Source: QIAW01 sp035487295 (GTDB lineage Bacteria > Acidobacteriota > Terriglobia > Terriglobales > Acidobacteriaceae). Taken from it: 64,000 bases of DNA. The position numbers and the translations under genes are program-made. Location: positions 62,001 to 126,000 of the forward strand of contig DATHMH010000013.1 of the NCBI GenBank assembly GCA_035487295.1, read 5' to 3'. How positions within the stretch are numbered: the stretch's first letter is position 1; each line of letters begins with the position of its first letter. Positions 27,413 through 36,264 of the stretch are shown in pieces. The notes under the pieces were generated by a model. The model was not told the DNA's origin. It ran no database searches and saw nothing but the letters and a program-made list of their open reading frames with translations.

Positions 27413-29794
27413 ATGACTACTATTATGCGACGACTTCTGGCCTTGTGTGTTGCCAGCTTTGCCCTTGCGGTCTCGATTCCGCTTGCGGCCCAACAGAAAA
27501 TCCCAGCTTCCCAGGCTTCGCCGAACCAGGAAGCCGCGGTACAAACCGAGGTGCTTGATAGCCAGCAGTTTCTGCTGAAGCACATCGCCCCTCGCAAACC
27601 GGCGAAAGATTATTCCGCGGCGGTCGAGAAGCTGTTATCGCAGATGACCTTGAAAGAGAAAGTCGGGCAGATGACGCAGCTCGATATCCTGATGGTCTCC
27701 GACGGCCACAATCAGGAGAACAGGATCAATCCGGAAAAATTGAAGAAGGCCATCGCCGAGTACGGGGTAGGATCGCTTCTCAACGTTTACGACGAAGCGC
27801 TTCCCCTGGAACAATGGCATGCGGTTCAGACCCAGATCCAGGCGGAAGCGGCCAAGTCACGTCTCAAGATTCCAGTTCTCTACGGCATTGATACCATCCA
27901 CGGCGCCAACTACATCCAGGGCGCCACCCTGTTCCCGCAACCTATTGGCATGGCCGCAACCTGGGACCCTGAACTCTTCCTCCGCACCGAGCAAATTGCT
28001 GCTGCCGAGACACGGGCGAGCGGTATCCCGTGGACTTTCTCGCCCATCCTCGATATCGGAAGGCAGCCCCTCTGGTCGCGCTTCTACGAAACCTACGGCG
28101 AAGATGTTTACCTGGCTAAAGTGATGGCCGTGGCCGCGGTGCGAGGATATGAGGGTGACGATCCTGATTCGCCAACTCAAGTCTCCGCCTGTCTCAAGCA
28201 TTATGTTGGCTATAGCTTCCCGCGCAGCGGACACGATCGGACGCCGGCGCTGATTCCAGAGATCACGCTGCGGGAATATTTCCTGCCCACGTTCGCCGAA
28301 GCCGTGAAGGCCGGCGCCCACTCGGTGATGGTGGATTCCGGCGAGGTGAACGGCGTCCCCGGCCACGCCAATCATTACCTGCTGACCGATGTGCTGCGCA
28401 AGGAGTTGGGATTCAAGGGAGTGGTGGATTCAGATTGGCAAGACATCAAAAATCTGGTCACGCTTCACCACTATGCCGCTACGGAAAAAGAAGCCACCCG
28501 AATGGCAATCATGGCCGGGATTGACATGAGCATGGTTCCCCGTGACTACAGCTTCAGCGATCTTCTGGTGCAATTAGTGAATGAAGGCGCTGTACCCATG
28601 AGCCGCATTAATGAAGCGGTGCGACGCATCCTCACCATGAAGATGCAGCTGGGGCTGTTTCGCGATCCTTTGCAGGGAGTGAAATCGGGCGTGCAGTTGG
28701 GTTCGCCAGAGGCGCAGCAGACAGCCTTGCAGGCGGCGCACGAATCCATTGTGCTGCTTAAGAATTCCGACAAACTTCTGCCGCTCTCGTCTTCCGGAAA
28801 AATTCTTGTAACCGGGCCCACCGCAGACACCCTGGTTCCCATGAACAATGGATGGACCTACACCTGGCAGGGAAGCGAAACCCGGCTTTACCCGAAAGAC
28901 AAGCCGACAGTTCTCGGAGCGGTGCAAGCAAAGGCTGGAAGCACAAATGTTGTCTATGTGCCCGGGGCTTCTTTAAACAAGGAACTCGACATTGCTGCTG
29001 CGGTTGAAGCCGCCAAAAGCGCCGACGTGGTCATTCTTTGCCTGGGAGAGATGTCATACGCGGAGGGCCCAGGAAATATTGACAACCTCACGTTGCCTGA
29101 GCCGCAACTGCGGCTGGCGGAGCAGGTTGCGGCCACGGGCAAGCCGATTGTGCTGGTCATGGTCGAGGGACGCCCGCGCATCATTCATCGTATCGCCGGT
29201 CTGGCCAAGGCAATTGTGCTGGCCCCTAATCCGGGCAATGAAGGTGGGCAGGCGGTTGTCGATGTCCTCTTCGGTGACTACAATCCCGATGGCAAGCTTC
29301 CCTTCACCTATCCCGGCCACCCCGATGCCCTGCTCACCTATGACCACCGCTTCTCGGAAGATCCCAATGGCGATCCCAACTCCACCGCATTTCAGCCGGA
29401 GTTTCAGTTTGGCAGCGGGCTGAGTTACACCACCTTCCAGTATTCGGACCTGCATCTGAGCACGCAAAAAATGAGCGAGCATCAACCGCTGCACATATCG
29501 CTCACCGTAAAAAACACCGGAGACCGCGCCGGCAAAGAAGTAGTGCAGCTCTACCTTACGCAAGAGTATGCCAGCATAACGCCGCCGGTGAAGCGGCTGA
29601 AACGCTTTGCCAAAGTCTCGCTGGCGCCCGCTGAAAGCAAAGAGCTCACCTTCACTCTCGAGCGCGATGACTTTACATTCATCGGCCCTGAGAACAAGCC
29701 GGTTCTGGAACCCGGTGAGTTCGAGATAACGGTGGGGGATTTGCGTCAGGGGTTTACGATGGCATCGGGTTTGAAGGCTGCCGCGAAGAATTGA
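27413..29794 (+). CDS. Glycoside hydrolase family 3 beta-glucosidase, secreted
   Basis: 793 residues from ATG 27413 (ATGs at 27386 and 27425 are alternatives). The signal peptide is MRRLLALCVASFALAVSIPL, then AAQ. GH3 N-domain begins KEKVGQMTQLD and has ACLKHYVGYS and the nucleophile Asp in VVDSDWQD (D341 from this start). The GH3 C-domain has ESIVLLKNSDKLLPL and LCLGEMSYAEGPG; a fibronectin-III-like domain closes the protein (TVKNTGDRAGKEVVQLYL). The order matches periplasmic BglX-type enzymes that cleave terminal beta-glucosides from oligosaccharides. Confidence 0.92.
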   Translation: MTTIMRRLLALCVASFALAVSIPLAAQQKIPASQASPNQEAAVQTEVLDSQQFLLKHIAPRKPAKDYSAAVEKLLSQMTLKEKVGQMTQLDILMVSDGHNQENRINPEKLKKAIAEYGVGSLLNVYDEALPLEQWHAVQTQIQAEAAKSRLKIPVLYGIDTIHGANYIQGATLFPQPIGMAATWDPELFLRTEQIAAAETRASGIPWTFSPILDIGRQPLWSRFYETYGEDVYLAKVMAVAAVRGYEGDDPDSPTQVSACLKHYVGYSFPRSGHDRTPALIPEITLREYFLPTFAEAVKAGAHSVMVDSGEVNGVPGHANHYLLTDVLRKELGFKGVVDSDWQDIKNLVTLHHYAATEKEATRMAIMAGIDMSMVPRDYSFSDLLVQLVNEGAVPMSRINEAVRRILTMKMQLGLFRDPLQGVKSGVQLGSPEAQQTALQAAHESIVLLKNSDKLLPLSSSGKILVTGPTADTLVPMNNGWTYTWQGSETRLYPKDKPTVLGAVQAKAGSTNVVYVPGASLNKELDIAAAVEAAKSADVVILCLGEMSYAEGPGNIDNLTLPEPQLRLAEQVAATGKPIVLVMVEGRPRIIHRIAGLAKAIVLAPNPGNEGGQAVVDVLFGDYNPDGKLPFTYPGHPDALLTYDHRFSEDPNGDPNSTAFQPEFQFGSGLSYTTFQYSDLHLSTQKMSEHQPLHISLTVKNTGDRAGKEVVQLYLTQEYASITPPVKRLKRFAKVSLAPAESKELTFTLERDDFTFIGPENKPVLEPGEFEITVGDLRQGFTMASGLKAAAKN

Positions 29795-29872
29795 GCCGTT
29801 GATTCATCGGGTCATTGATTCATTTTAAAAAACAGGAATTCACCGCAGACAAGGGCATATCCGGTGTTTGCC

Positions 29873-30052
29873 TCACGCCGCCTCTGGATTTTCGCTTGCC
29901 TGGTCAGGCGCCGAAGGATCGGGGATCGAAGAGAGCGGGTCGCTGGCGGGAAACGTGTCTGCCAGGGTTTTATCCAGGGCACGCTCGTGCTCTTCGCGGC
30001 TTTCAGCTTCGTTTTGCGGAGGCGGTTGATTTACGGATAATTTGGGGGGCAT
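29873..30052 (-). CDS. Small protein with TFPASDP motif
   Basis: 59 residues from ATG 30052, preceded by CGAGGTTGGC. It contains ALDKTLADTFPASDPLSS, a motif I recall from short conserved hypothetical proteins in soil proteobacteria and acidobacteria. It is Glu/Pro-rich, probably disordered, with no known function. A longer ORF start at 30127 has no support. Confidence 0.65.
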   Translation of the reverse strand: MPPKLSVNQPPPQNEAESREEHERALDKTLADTFPASDPLSSIPDPSAPDQASENPEAA

Positions 30053-30210
30053 GCCAACCTCGAATCTTTTGATCTTCTCAAGTATAGATGCCGCAGGCCT
30101 CAGGCTGGGTGAATGAAATTTGTACAAGGAATTTCACCTTGGATTGATACCGCGCGGCAAGCCGCAACAAAGAAAACATTTGCTTTCCAAGTGGCCATGC
30201 CACATATCCC

Positions 30211-30469
30211 TGTCATGTTGAGCGGAGCGCCACGATCCTATTGGCCGCCACCAGAATCTGAAGCGCGGAGTCGAAACACCCCGAGAGGATTTCGGTATCC
30301 CATACCGTGTCAGGGAATTTTTTCGATGCGGCTGCAGGCAAACGGGACGCACTCGGAGAGAATTCCCTGGGGCGGCATTCCCTGGCTGCGCATTCTCGGG
30401 GTGTTTCGACTACGCGCCTGGCCACATCGAGGGTGCAGCCGTTCACGAGGCGCTCCGCTCAACATGACA
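30211..30469. repeat. 259-bp palindromic MITE-like element
   Basis: The ends are perfect 21-base inverted repeats (TGTCATGTTGAGCGGAGCGC from 30211; inverse GCGCTCCGCTCAACATGACA ending 30469). A second inverted pair is nested inside: GTCGAAACACCCCGAGA (30270-30286) against TCTCGGGGTGTTTCGAC (30394-30410). It has no gene. It occupies most of the 540-base gap 30053-30595; the rest holds TGACTCAATG-type short repeats (about 30555-30595). Confidence 0.75.
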
Positions 30470-30595
30470 GAAGGAGATTAGGTTTGACACACCCGAAATC
30501 GTCGCGGGAGAAAAAAGATTTCGGACTTAGTAGTACAGATGGTTGATGGACGGCCAATGACTCAATGGTTCGATGATCCGATGACTCAATTCTTC

Positions 30596-31489
30596 CTACT
30601 CTCCACCAGTTCCATGATTGTGATCGAGGCGGGCGATCTCGCGGGCAAACAGCGGATTCGCGGGAAACTGCTCGCGCAGGCCGGCCAGCAGCTCGCGCGC
30701 GCGGCTGGGATCTTTGTCACGTATGTAGGTCACGGCGAGCAGCATTCTGGCGAAGGGAGCAAAAAAGCGGCCGTGTTCTGCGGCGAGTTTTAATTCGCTG
30801 ATGCCGGTTTTCTTGTCGCCTTCGTACCCTCCCACATGCAAAAACCAGCGCACGGGCGCGGAAAGGCTGCCGACAATGTAGTCGTTCAGCCCGGTGGCCA
30901 GGTAAGCGTCGTAATACTGTGGATTGATCTTGAGCAGTTTCTTGGCCGCCACATTGGCGTCTTTGGTATATCCCAGGGAAGCGATGTTGCGCTTTTCGAT
31001 GAGCGCGGTATAGTCGGCGCGCAGTCCGTTGGTGAGCGCCTGGGCAAAAAGCGCGTCGGTGTTGTTGGGGTCTTTCTCAAGCTGCGACTTGGCCAGCGCA
31101 TCGGCGCGCAGCAGCGCAGCCTCAAAACGGTCTCGCAGCGCCGGATCCGGAACCGGTTTCTTGCGTTTTTCGAAGTTGGAATCTTTGGTGAAGAGCTGCG
31201 ACTCTAATATTCCCAGCCGGTCGAACTCGGAAAACAGCAGGCCAGCAGCTTCGGAAACCGGGCCTAGAGCGTTCTCCGGATGAAGTTTTTGCCAGGCTGC
31301 AAATTCCTGCTGCGCCGCGGCAAAATCCAGGTTGTAGGCCAACTGGTAGCCATGCTCGAGTGAAGGCACAGTGGATTGCAATTCGCCGTGCGCGCAGCAC
31401 TCCTCGGCGTGAACCGGAGCGGCGCACAGCAGCAGCAACGCGCTGCAGGCCAGAAGCTGCAAAATTCGTGAATTACGCTGATGTCGCAA
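30596..31489 (-). CDS. Secreted TPR-like protein
   Basis: 297 residues. TTG 31489 is the start because AGGAGG lies 6 bases upstream. Signal peptide QLLACSALLLLCAAPVHAEE, then CC. The mature protein is helical with TPR-type spacing (LAYNLDFAAAQQEFAAWQKL; AKKLLKINPQYYDAYLATGL; ARELLAGLREQFPANPLF). The Cys pair at the mature N-terminus could form a disulphide or be a lipobox-like feature, but no canonical lipobox is visible. Role unknown. Confidence 0.8.
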   Translation of the reverse strand: MRHQRNSRILQLLACSALLLLCAAPVHAEECCAHGELQSTVPSLEHGYQLAYNLDFAAAQQEFAAWQKLHPENALGPVSEAAGLLFSEFDRLGILESQLFTKDSNFEKRKKPVPDPALRDRFEAALLRADALAKSQLEKDPNNTDALFAQALTNGLRADYTALIEKRNIASLGYTKDANVAAKKLLKINPQYYDAYLATGLNDYIVGSLSAPVRWFLHVGGYEGDKKTGISELKLAAEHGRFFAPFARMLLAVTYIRDKDPSRARELLAGLREQFPANPLFAREIARLDHNHGTGGE

Positions 31490-31540
31490 CCCAGTCCTCC
31501 TGTTGTCGGTCAGACTCGTGGAGACGAGCCTGGAACCATA

Positions 31541-32905
31541 TCACATCCCAGGCAATTTGATGCCTGCTAAACGCTTCTGCATGAATCCGGATTTGCTCAT
31601 GCTCTTGAACATTTTGCGCATCTGCGCGTATTGGCGCAATAACTGATTGACTTCCTGCACCGAGGTCCCGGAACCGCGGGCGATGCGCTTGCGCCGGCTG
31701 CCGTTAATGACCTCATGATGCTCGCGCTCATGCGAGGTCATGGAATTGATGATCGCCTCGGTGCGCACCAACTGCTTCTCGTCTATATTGTCTGATGCTT
31801 TTTGCAGGCCCTGGAATGGCCCGACGTTGGGCAACATTTTCACAATGCTCTGCAACGATCCCATCTTCTTGACCTGGCGCAACTGGTCGCGGAAGTCTTC
31901 CAGGGAAAAGCCGTCGCCGCCCAGGGCCTTCTTGGCGAACTCCTCGGACTTCTTGCGGTCCATGGTCTCTTCGGCGCGCTCGATGAGCGAAAGAATGTCG
32001 CCCATGCCCAGAATGCGGCCCACGATGCGGTCAGGATGAAAAGGCTCAAGGGCATCGTATTTTTCGCCGATGCCGATGAACTTGATAGGCTGCCCGGTGA
32101 CGTTGCGGATGGAAAGCGCCGCGCCGCCGCGGGCATCGCCATCCATCTTGGTGAGCACCACGCCGGTGAGCGTGAGCTTCTTGTGGAATTCATCGGCCGA
32201 TTTCACTGCGTCCTGCCCGGTCATGGAGTCGGCCACGAACAGGATCTCAGCCGGATTCAGCAGCTTCTTGAGCAACTGCATCTCCTCCATGAGCTGGTCG
32301 TCTATATGTAGACGCCCGGCCGTATCTACGATCAGCACATCGCAGCCGTTGTTCACGGCCTCGCGTCGGGCTTCCTTGGCCAGGCGTTCGACAGTAGAAG
32401 TATTAGCTTCTCCTTCTAGCTTGCCTTCGTAAATATGGGCGGGAATGGCGTCGGCTACAATCTTCAACTGCTGGCGCGCCGCCGGACGATAAACGTCAAC
32501 GCTGACCAGCATGGGGCGGTGTCCGCCCTTCTTGAGCCACGCCGCCAGCTTGCCGGTGGTGGTGGTCTTACCCGAACCCTGTAACCCCGCCATCAGCACC
32601 ACCGTCGGGGGCTGCGACGCAAACTTGAGCTTGGCCGTGTCTTTGCCCAGGATCTCGACCATCTCGTCGCGCACCAGCTTGACGATCTGCTCGGCGGGCG
32701 AGAGTGCGGTCATGACCTCGGTTCCCAGGGCCTTGGCTTTAACCTCGTCAATGAATTGTTTGACGACTTTGACGTTGACGTCGGCTTCGAGCAGCGCCAG
32801 GCGGATCTCGCGCAGGGCCTCACCGATGTTTTCTTCGGTCAGCTTGCCCTGCCCGCGAAGGTTTTTGAATGCGCGCTGAAGTTTTTCTGAGAGATTTTCA
32901 AACAT
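31541..32905 (-). CDS. ffh: Signal recognition particle protein Ffh (SRP54)
   Basis: 454 residues. GTPase that binds signal sequences of nascent membrane proteins with 4.5S RNA. N-domain 1-90, G-domain with GLQGSGKTTTTGKLA, DVYRPAARQQL, DTAGRLHID and TKMDGDARGGAALS, and the M-domain from about 300 with INSMTSHERE and SRRKRIARGSGTSVQEVNQL, the RNA-binding helix. It ends with a short Met-rich tail (FMQKRLAGIKLPGM). It may drive the TPR gene 50 bases downstream as well. Confidence 0.95.
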   Translation of the reverse strand: MFENLSEKLQRAFKNLRGQGKLTEENIGEALREIRLALLEADVNVKVVKQFIDEVKAKALGTEVMTALSPAEQIVKLVRDEMVEILGKDTAKLKFASQPPTVVLMAGLQGSGKTTTTGKLAAWLKKGGHRPMLVSVDVYRPAARQQLKIVADAIPAHIYEGKLEGEANTSTVERLAKEARREAVNNGCDVLIVDTAGRLHIDDQLMEEMQLLKKLLNPAEILFVADSMTGQDAVKSADEFHKKLTLTGVVLTKMDGDARGGAALSIRNVTGQPIKFIGIGEKYDALEPFHPDRIVGRILGMGDILSLIERAEETMDRKKSEEFAKKALGGDGFSLEDFRDQLRQVKKMGSLQSIVKMLPNVGPFQGLQKASDNIDEKQLVRTEAIINSMTSHEREHHEVINGSRRKRIARGSGTSVQEVNQLLRQYAQMRKMFKSMSKSGFMQKRLAGIKLPGM

Positions 32906-33084
32906 ATTTAGCTACTTAGATGCGCTTTAAGCAGATATTTATATGTGCTTTAAGTATTAGATGCGTAACCATTGCTATTCTACAGGCGAAACCCGCTCTT
33001 AATAGATTTGATGCGCGTCAAAAATCGGCAGGAAACTCTTTTGTAAATTTTACATTTAATTTACAACAACAATTTGGGGCGGTT

Positions 33085-33154
33085 GGCCCGGACAACCTGG
33101 CGCTCCCAGCAAACCGAGGAGGCGGCTAGCGAGCGTAGTCGCTGCGTCCGGGCC
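33085..33154. other. Structured intergenic segment with nested inverted repeats
   Basis: GGCCCGGAC (33085-33093) pairs with GTCCGGGCC (33146-33154), and TAGCGAGCGTAGTCGC inside forms a smaller hairpin. It lies between the pilin stop and the ffh start (gap 32906-33235), downstream of the minus-strand pilin. It may be a REP-like repeat, a processed 3' end, or a small RNA; I see no SRP RNA core in it. Confidence 0.4.
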
Positions 33155-33235
33155 ACCTGGAAGACCAGTTCAGCGCGTGCTCAAGGCGAAGGCGAAACAT
33201 CCCAGATGCTTCGCCAAAATCAAACTAACACTAAC

Positions 33236-33745
33236 TTAATTGCCGATCGTCGACAGACCCACGCAAGTCGCCGAAGTGGTTGTGGCCGGTGCGTTGGAGG
33301 TCGTATCGTAATGCACCACGCCATCCTCAATCGAGCAGAATGTTTTGTTGCCGCTTCTTCCGGGAACAGTCGCTGTACCGCCTTCCGTAAAGGCTTGTCC
33401 GGTGGAGTCGACTGTCGCAACAAAAGCATATCCGCTCTTGGGACTGGCGGGTAACGCGAACCCCAGCGAATAATCGATCAAGCACGCTGCTGTGCTGGGT
33501 GGAACGCCGGTTCCGCAGCCGGTCGACGGTGACGATAAGTTACTGAGCGCGGAGGCATACGATTGCCACGAAGTCTGATACTGAATGTCGGCCGTAGCGA
33601 TGGTGCGCGTAGCAGCAGCAGCCGACGATTCGTTGGCCGAGATTCTGGCGCGAATCAAGTTAGGAATTGCAATAGCTGCGATGATCAGAATGATCGCCAC
33701 AACAATCAGCAATTCAATCAATGAAAAGCCCTTTTGTTTACGCAT
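33236..33745 (-). CDS. Type IV pilin / pseudopilin
   Basis: 169 residues from ATG 33745, preceded by AAGGAA with 6-base spacing; an upstream start at 33766 is unlikely. The prepilin leader MRKQKG is cleaved before FSLIELLIVVAIILIIAAIA, with the conserved Glu at +5. The globular part contains about four Cys (GCGTG, AACLID, TFCSIEDG, ATCVGL), suggesting disulphides. It would form part of a type IV pilus or type II secretion pseudopilus. No assembly genes are adjacent, so it is an orphan pilin in this window. Confidence 0.88.
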   Translation of the reverse strand: MRKQKGFSLIELLIVVAIILIIAAIAIPNLIRARISANESSAAAATRTIATADIQYQTSWQSYASALSNLSSPSTGCGTGVPPSTAACLIDYSLGFALPASPKSGYAFVATVDSTGQAFTEGGTATVPGRSGNKTFCSIEDGVVHYDTTSNAPATTTSATCVGLSTIGN

Positions 33746-33970
33746 AAATTTTTCCTTACCCTCCAAATTTACAATTTTTTACATTGCAGCTTTGTGTTTT
33801 ATCCCGGGCTTGCAAAAAACTAAATCTACGCACCCGAGGCAAACCGTCTGCTGCTGCGAGTATGCAACTCTCTTGTTTCCAAAGAGTTACACAATAAACA
33901 CACAGTTTTAAAGGGGGAGGGTTTCTGCTGAAATCTGAAAAAAGATTCCTCTTCTAGAAACCTATACTTT

Positions 33971-33999
33971 CGTATAGCGATTGAGTGCTGGTTTGTCAA
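33971..33999 (-). promoter_or_regulatory. Predicted promoter upstream of the pilin gene
   Basis: On the minus strand TTGACA (33994-33999) is followed after 17 bases by TATACG (33971-33976). The -10 lies within the inverted repeat CTATAC-TTTC-GTATAG (33962-33977), a candidate operator. The implied leader to the pilin start is ~220 bases. The remainder of the gap to 34087 has one weak hairpin (34025-34049) downstream of the deacetylase gene. Confidence 0.5.
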
Positions 34000-34087
34000 G
34001 TGAACAGATGGACAGTATAGACAAGTCCAGAGGGACTATGTCCCTGGACTGCAGGCTCCGCATTTCAGGAGTTCAAAGTCGGTTTGC

Positions 34088-35152
34088 CTATGCGCCTGCA
34101 AATATCTCTTTCGCTGCAACCACTGTATTGCAATGAATCGTCACCGTGTCTTCGACCTTGCGCGCATAGCCGCCGGCATAGGTCACCATCACGGGAATGC
34201 CATGGGCACGGGCCGCGCGAAAGACCAGTTCGTCGCGTTTTTTCAGGCCCTCGATGGTCAGGTTGAGCCCGCCCAGTTGGTCTTCCCGATAGGGATCGGC
34301 GCCGGCGATGTAGCAGATGAGCTCTGGCGTGAATTGCCGCAGGCCGGAGCTGAGGGCGTTATCGAGCCAGTGGAGATAGTCGGTGTCTCCGGTGCGGTCA
34401 GGCAGATTTACGTCAATGGAAGAAGCCGGCTTCACCGCAGGATAGTTGTTTTGCTGATGCAGCGAGATGGTGAAAACATCGCCGCTGTCAGATTCGGTTT
34501 TAACAACTCCCGCCTTGGAAGTCTCCGGCTTCCCGCTCTGCGGCAAGAATGCTGACGGCAGATTTCCCATGCCGGCCCGCGTGGGAGGGAAGATGGCTGC
34601 GGTCCCGTTGCCGTGATGCACATCGCAATCTACGGTCATAGCGCGGTGAATCTTGCCGTCTTTCTGCATGCGGCGGATTGCCACTGCCACATCGTGGATC
34701 ATGCAGAACCCCTCCCCATGGCCGGGAAAGGCATGATGAAATCCGCCACCGATGTTGAAAGCCACGCCATCGCGCAGCGCATGCTCGGCCGCCAGGATGG
34801 AGCCGCCCGCCGACAGCCAGAACGCGGCCACCAACTCGGCCGAGTACGGGATTTCCATCAGCATCTCTTCCTGTCGCGTGAGCGTGCCGGTCTTCAACTT
34901 GCGAACGTACTCCGGCGTGTGCACACGTAGAATGTCTTCATCCGCAGCCGGCCCGGGCTCAACAAAATCTTCCGCCGTCGCCACCCCGGTCTCAAGCAAC
35001 TTCTGATGGATCAGCCGGTACTTCTGCGCCGGGAAAACGTGCGCTCCGATGGGCAGATAGTAATTGTCGCTATAGATAAGTTTGCAGGGCAGCACAGCGC
35101 CTCCTCTGGGCCCGGCGGCTTCGTTTCGTCCGGGCTGAGTGGTCGATGCCAT
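34088..35152 (-). CDS. Histone deacetylase-like amidohydrolase
   Basis: 354 residues. Zn-dependent deacetylase fold with all family motifs: NIGGGFHHAFPGHGEGFCM (catalytic His pair), VDCDVHHGNGTAA (metal Asp and His), GADPYREDQLGG (second metal Asp) and TYAGGYA (catalytic Tyr). The pattern is closest to class IV (HDAC11-like) or AcuC-like bacterial enzymes; substrates are acetylated small amines or proteins, not decidable here. A ~35-residue insertion (about residues 190-225) after the HHGNGT motif is not typical. Confidence 0.88.
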   Translation of the reverse strand: MASTTQPGRNEAAGPRGGAVLPCKLIYSDNYYLPIGAHVFPAQKYRLIHQKLLETGVATAEDFVEPGPAADEDILRVHTPEYVRKLKTGTLTRQEEMLMEIPYSAELVAAFWLSAGGSILAAEHALRDGVAFNIGGGFHHAFPGHGEGFCMIHDVAVAIRRMQKDGKIHRAMTVDCDVHHGNGTAAIFPPTRAGMGNLPSAFLPQSGKPETSKAGVVKTESDSGDVFTISLHQQNNYPAVKPASSIDVNLPDRTGDTDYLHWLDNALSSGLRQFTPELICYIAGADPYREDQLGGLNLTIEGLKKRDELVFRAARAHGIPVMVTYAGGYARKVEDTVTIHCNTVVAAKEIFAGA

Positions 35153-35264
35153 GATATGGGAACTTCCCGAAGAGTCCAGTAAACGTCAGACAGCCTGGCC
35201 GATCAAGCTCCCTTGGTCCCTCGCCGATTGTAATTGATTGTGTTATAGGTATATCATTTATGAA

Positions 35265-36194
35265 ATGTCTGTATCACCCAAGCCGGAAGTTCCCTGGCTT
35301 TTGCTGGTATTCAGCCTGCCTCTCAAGCAGGCCAGCAAGCGCGTAGAAGTCTGGCGGAAGTTGCAGCGTTACGGTGCTCTTCAGCTCCCCAGTTCGGGAT
35401 ACATACTTCCAAATCATCCTGCCAATCTGGAGCGCTTTGAATGGCTGGCAGCATTGATCCGCAAATACAAGGGCCAGGCCTCGGTTTTGGAGGTTCAGTC
35501 CATCGATGACATGCCCGCCGAAAAGCTGGTCAAGCTGTTCAATGAGGCCCGGGCGCGCGATTATGAATCCCTCATGCGGGAGTTGAAGAAAATGCTTCCC
35601 GCGAAAGCGGCTAGCGCGCCCCGAAGCCTGACCCGCGTGCGGCAGCGCTTTCGCGAGATCGTTGCCATTGATTTCTTCAACAGCCCTATGCGCAGCCGGG
35701 TAGAGAATCTTCTGGAACGGGTAACAGAAGCCGGGGATGATGAAGTCCGCGCAAAAAGAGGCAAGCGATCCACCAAAGAATATAGTGCCCGCGTCTGGAT
35801 AACGCGCCATCGGCCGGGCATTGACAGGGTTTCTTCCGCCTGGTTGATCAAGACTTTCATCGATCCCAAGGCGAGGTTTGTTTTTGGCGGCAGTCCGGCA
35901 ACCCACCCTGATGCCATTCCTTTTGACATGTTTCATGCACAGGGGTTTGGCCATCGCGGAGACGATTGCACCTTCGAAACACTGGTAAAAGAGTTTGGCA
36001 TCGCCGATCCCAAGATCGTGACCATCAGCCAGATGGTCCATGACGCCGATCTGGGAGATGAAAAGTTTGCCCATCCTGAAGGGGCGGGTCTGGACCGGGT
36101 GCTGATTGGATGGGCGCAGCAGGGAGTCTCAGACGAAGAGCTGCTGCATCGCGGCATGCAACTCATCGAAGGGCTCTATCATGCGCTCAACTGA
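35265..36194 (+). CDS. chrB: Chromate resistance protein ChrB
   Basis: 309 residues from ATG 35265, matching the usual ChrB length. The N-terminal part (WLLLVFSLPLKQASKRVEVW, then LERFEWLAALIRKYKG) and the C-terminal domain (WITRHRPGIDRVSSAWLIKT, later ISQMVHDADLGDEKF) are both present. ChrB is associated with chromate sensing and autoregulation of chr genes. A possible promoter TTGTAA/TATATC (35228-35255) would place the transcript start within a few bases of the ATG, so the mRNA may be nearly leaderless. First gene of chrB-DUF1259-chrA. Confidence 0.88.
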   Translation: MSVSPKPEVPWLLLVFSLPLKQASKRVEVWRKLQRYGALQLPSSGYILPNHPANLERFEWLAALIRKYKGQASVLEVQSIDDMPAEKLVKLFNEARARDYESLMRELKKMLPAKAASAPRSLTRVRQRFREIVAIDFFNSPMRSRVENLLERVTEAGDDEVRAKRGKRSTKEYSARVWITRHRPGIDRVSSAWLIKTFIDPKARFVFGGSPATHPDAIPFDMFHAQGFGHRGDDCTFETLVKEFGIADPKIVTISQMVHDADLGDEKFAHPEGAGLDRVLIGWAQQGVSDEELLHRGMQLIEGLYHALN

Positions 36195-36264
36195 AGATTT
36201 TGTTTTCTCGATTTTGTTTTCCGCGCAGCAACAACACAACTCAATTACCAAAGTGGAGATCATC

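Noticed and set aside
32906..33235. 4.5S SRP RNA next to ffh
   Set aside because: Looked for the conserved GGAAGGAAGCAGC-type core on both strands of the intergenic segment and did not find it; ffs must be elsewhere.
33840..33960. Sigma-54 promoter upstream of the pilin gene
   Set aside because: A GG...GC arrangement (TTTGGAAACAAGAGAGTTGC) exists but the spacing is 13 rather than 10 bases, so it does not fit the -24/-12 rule.
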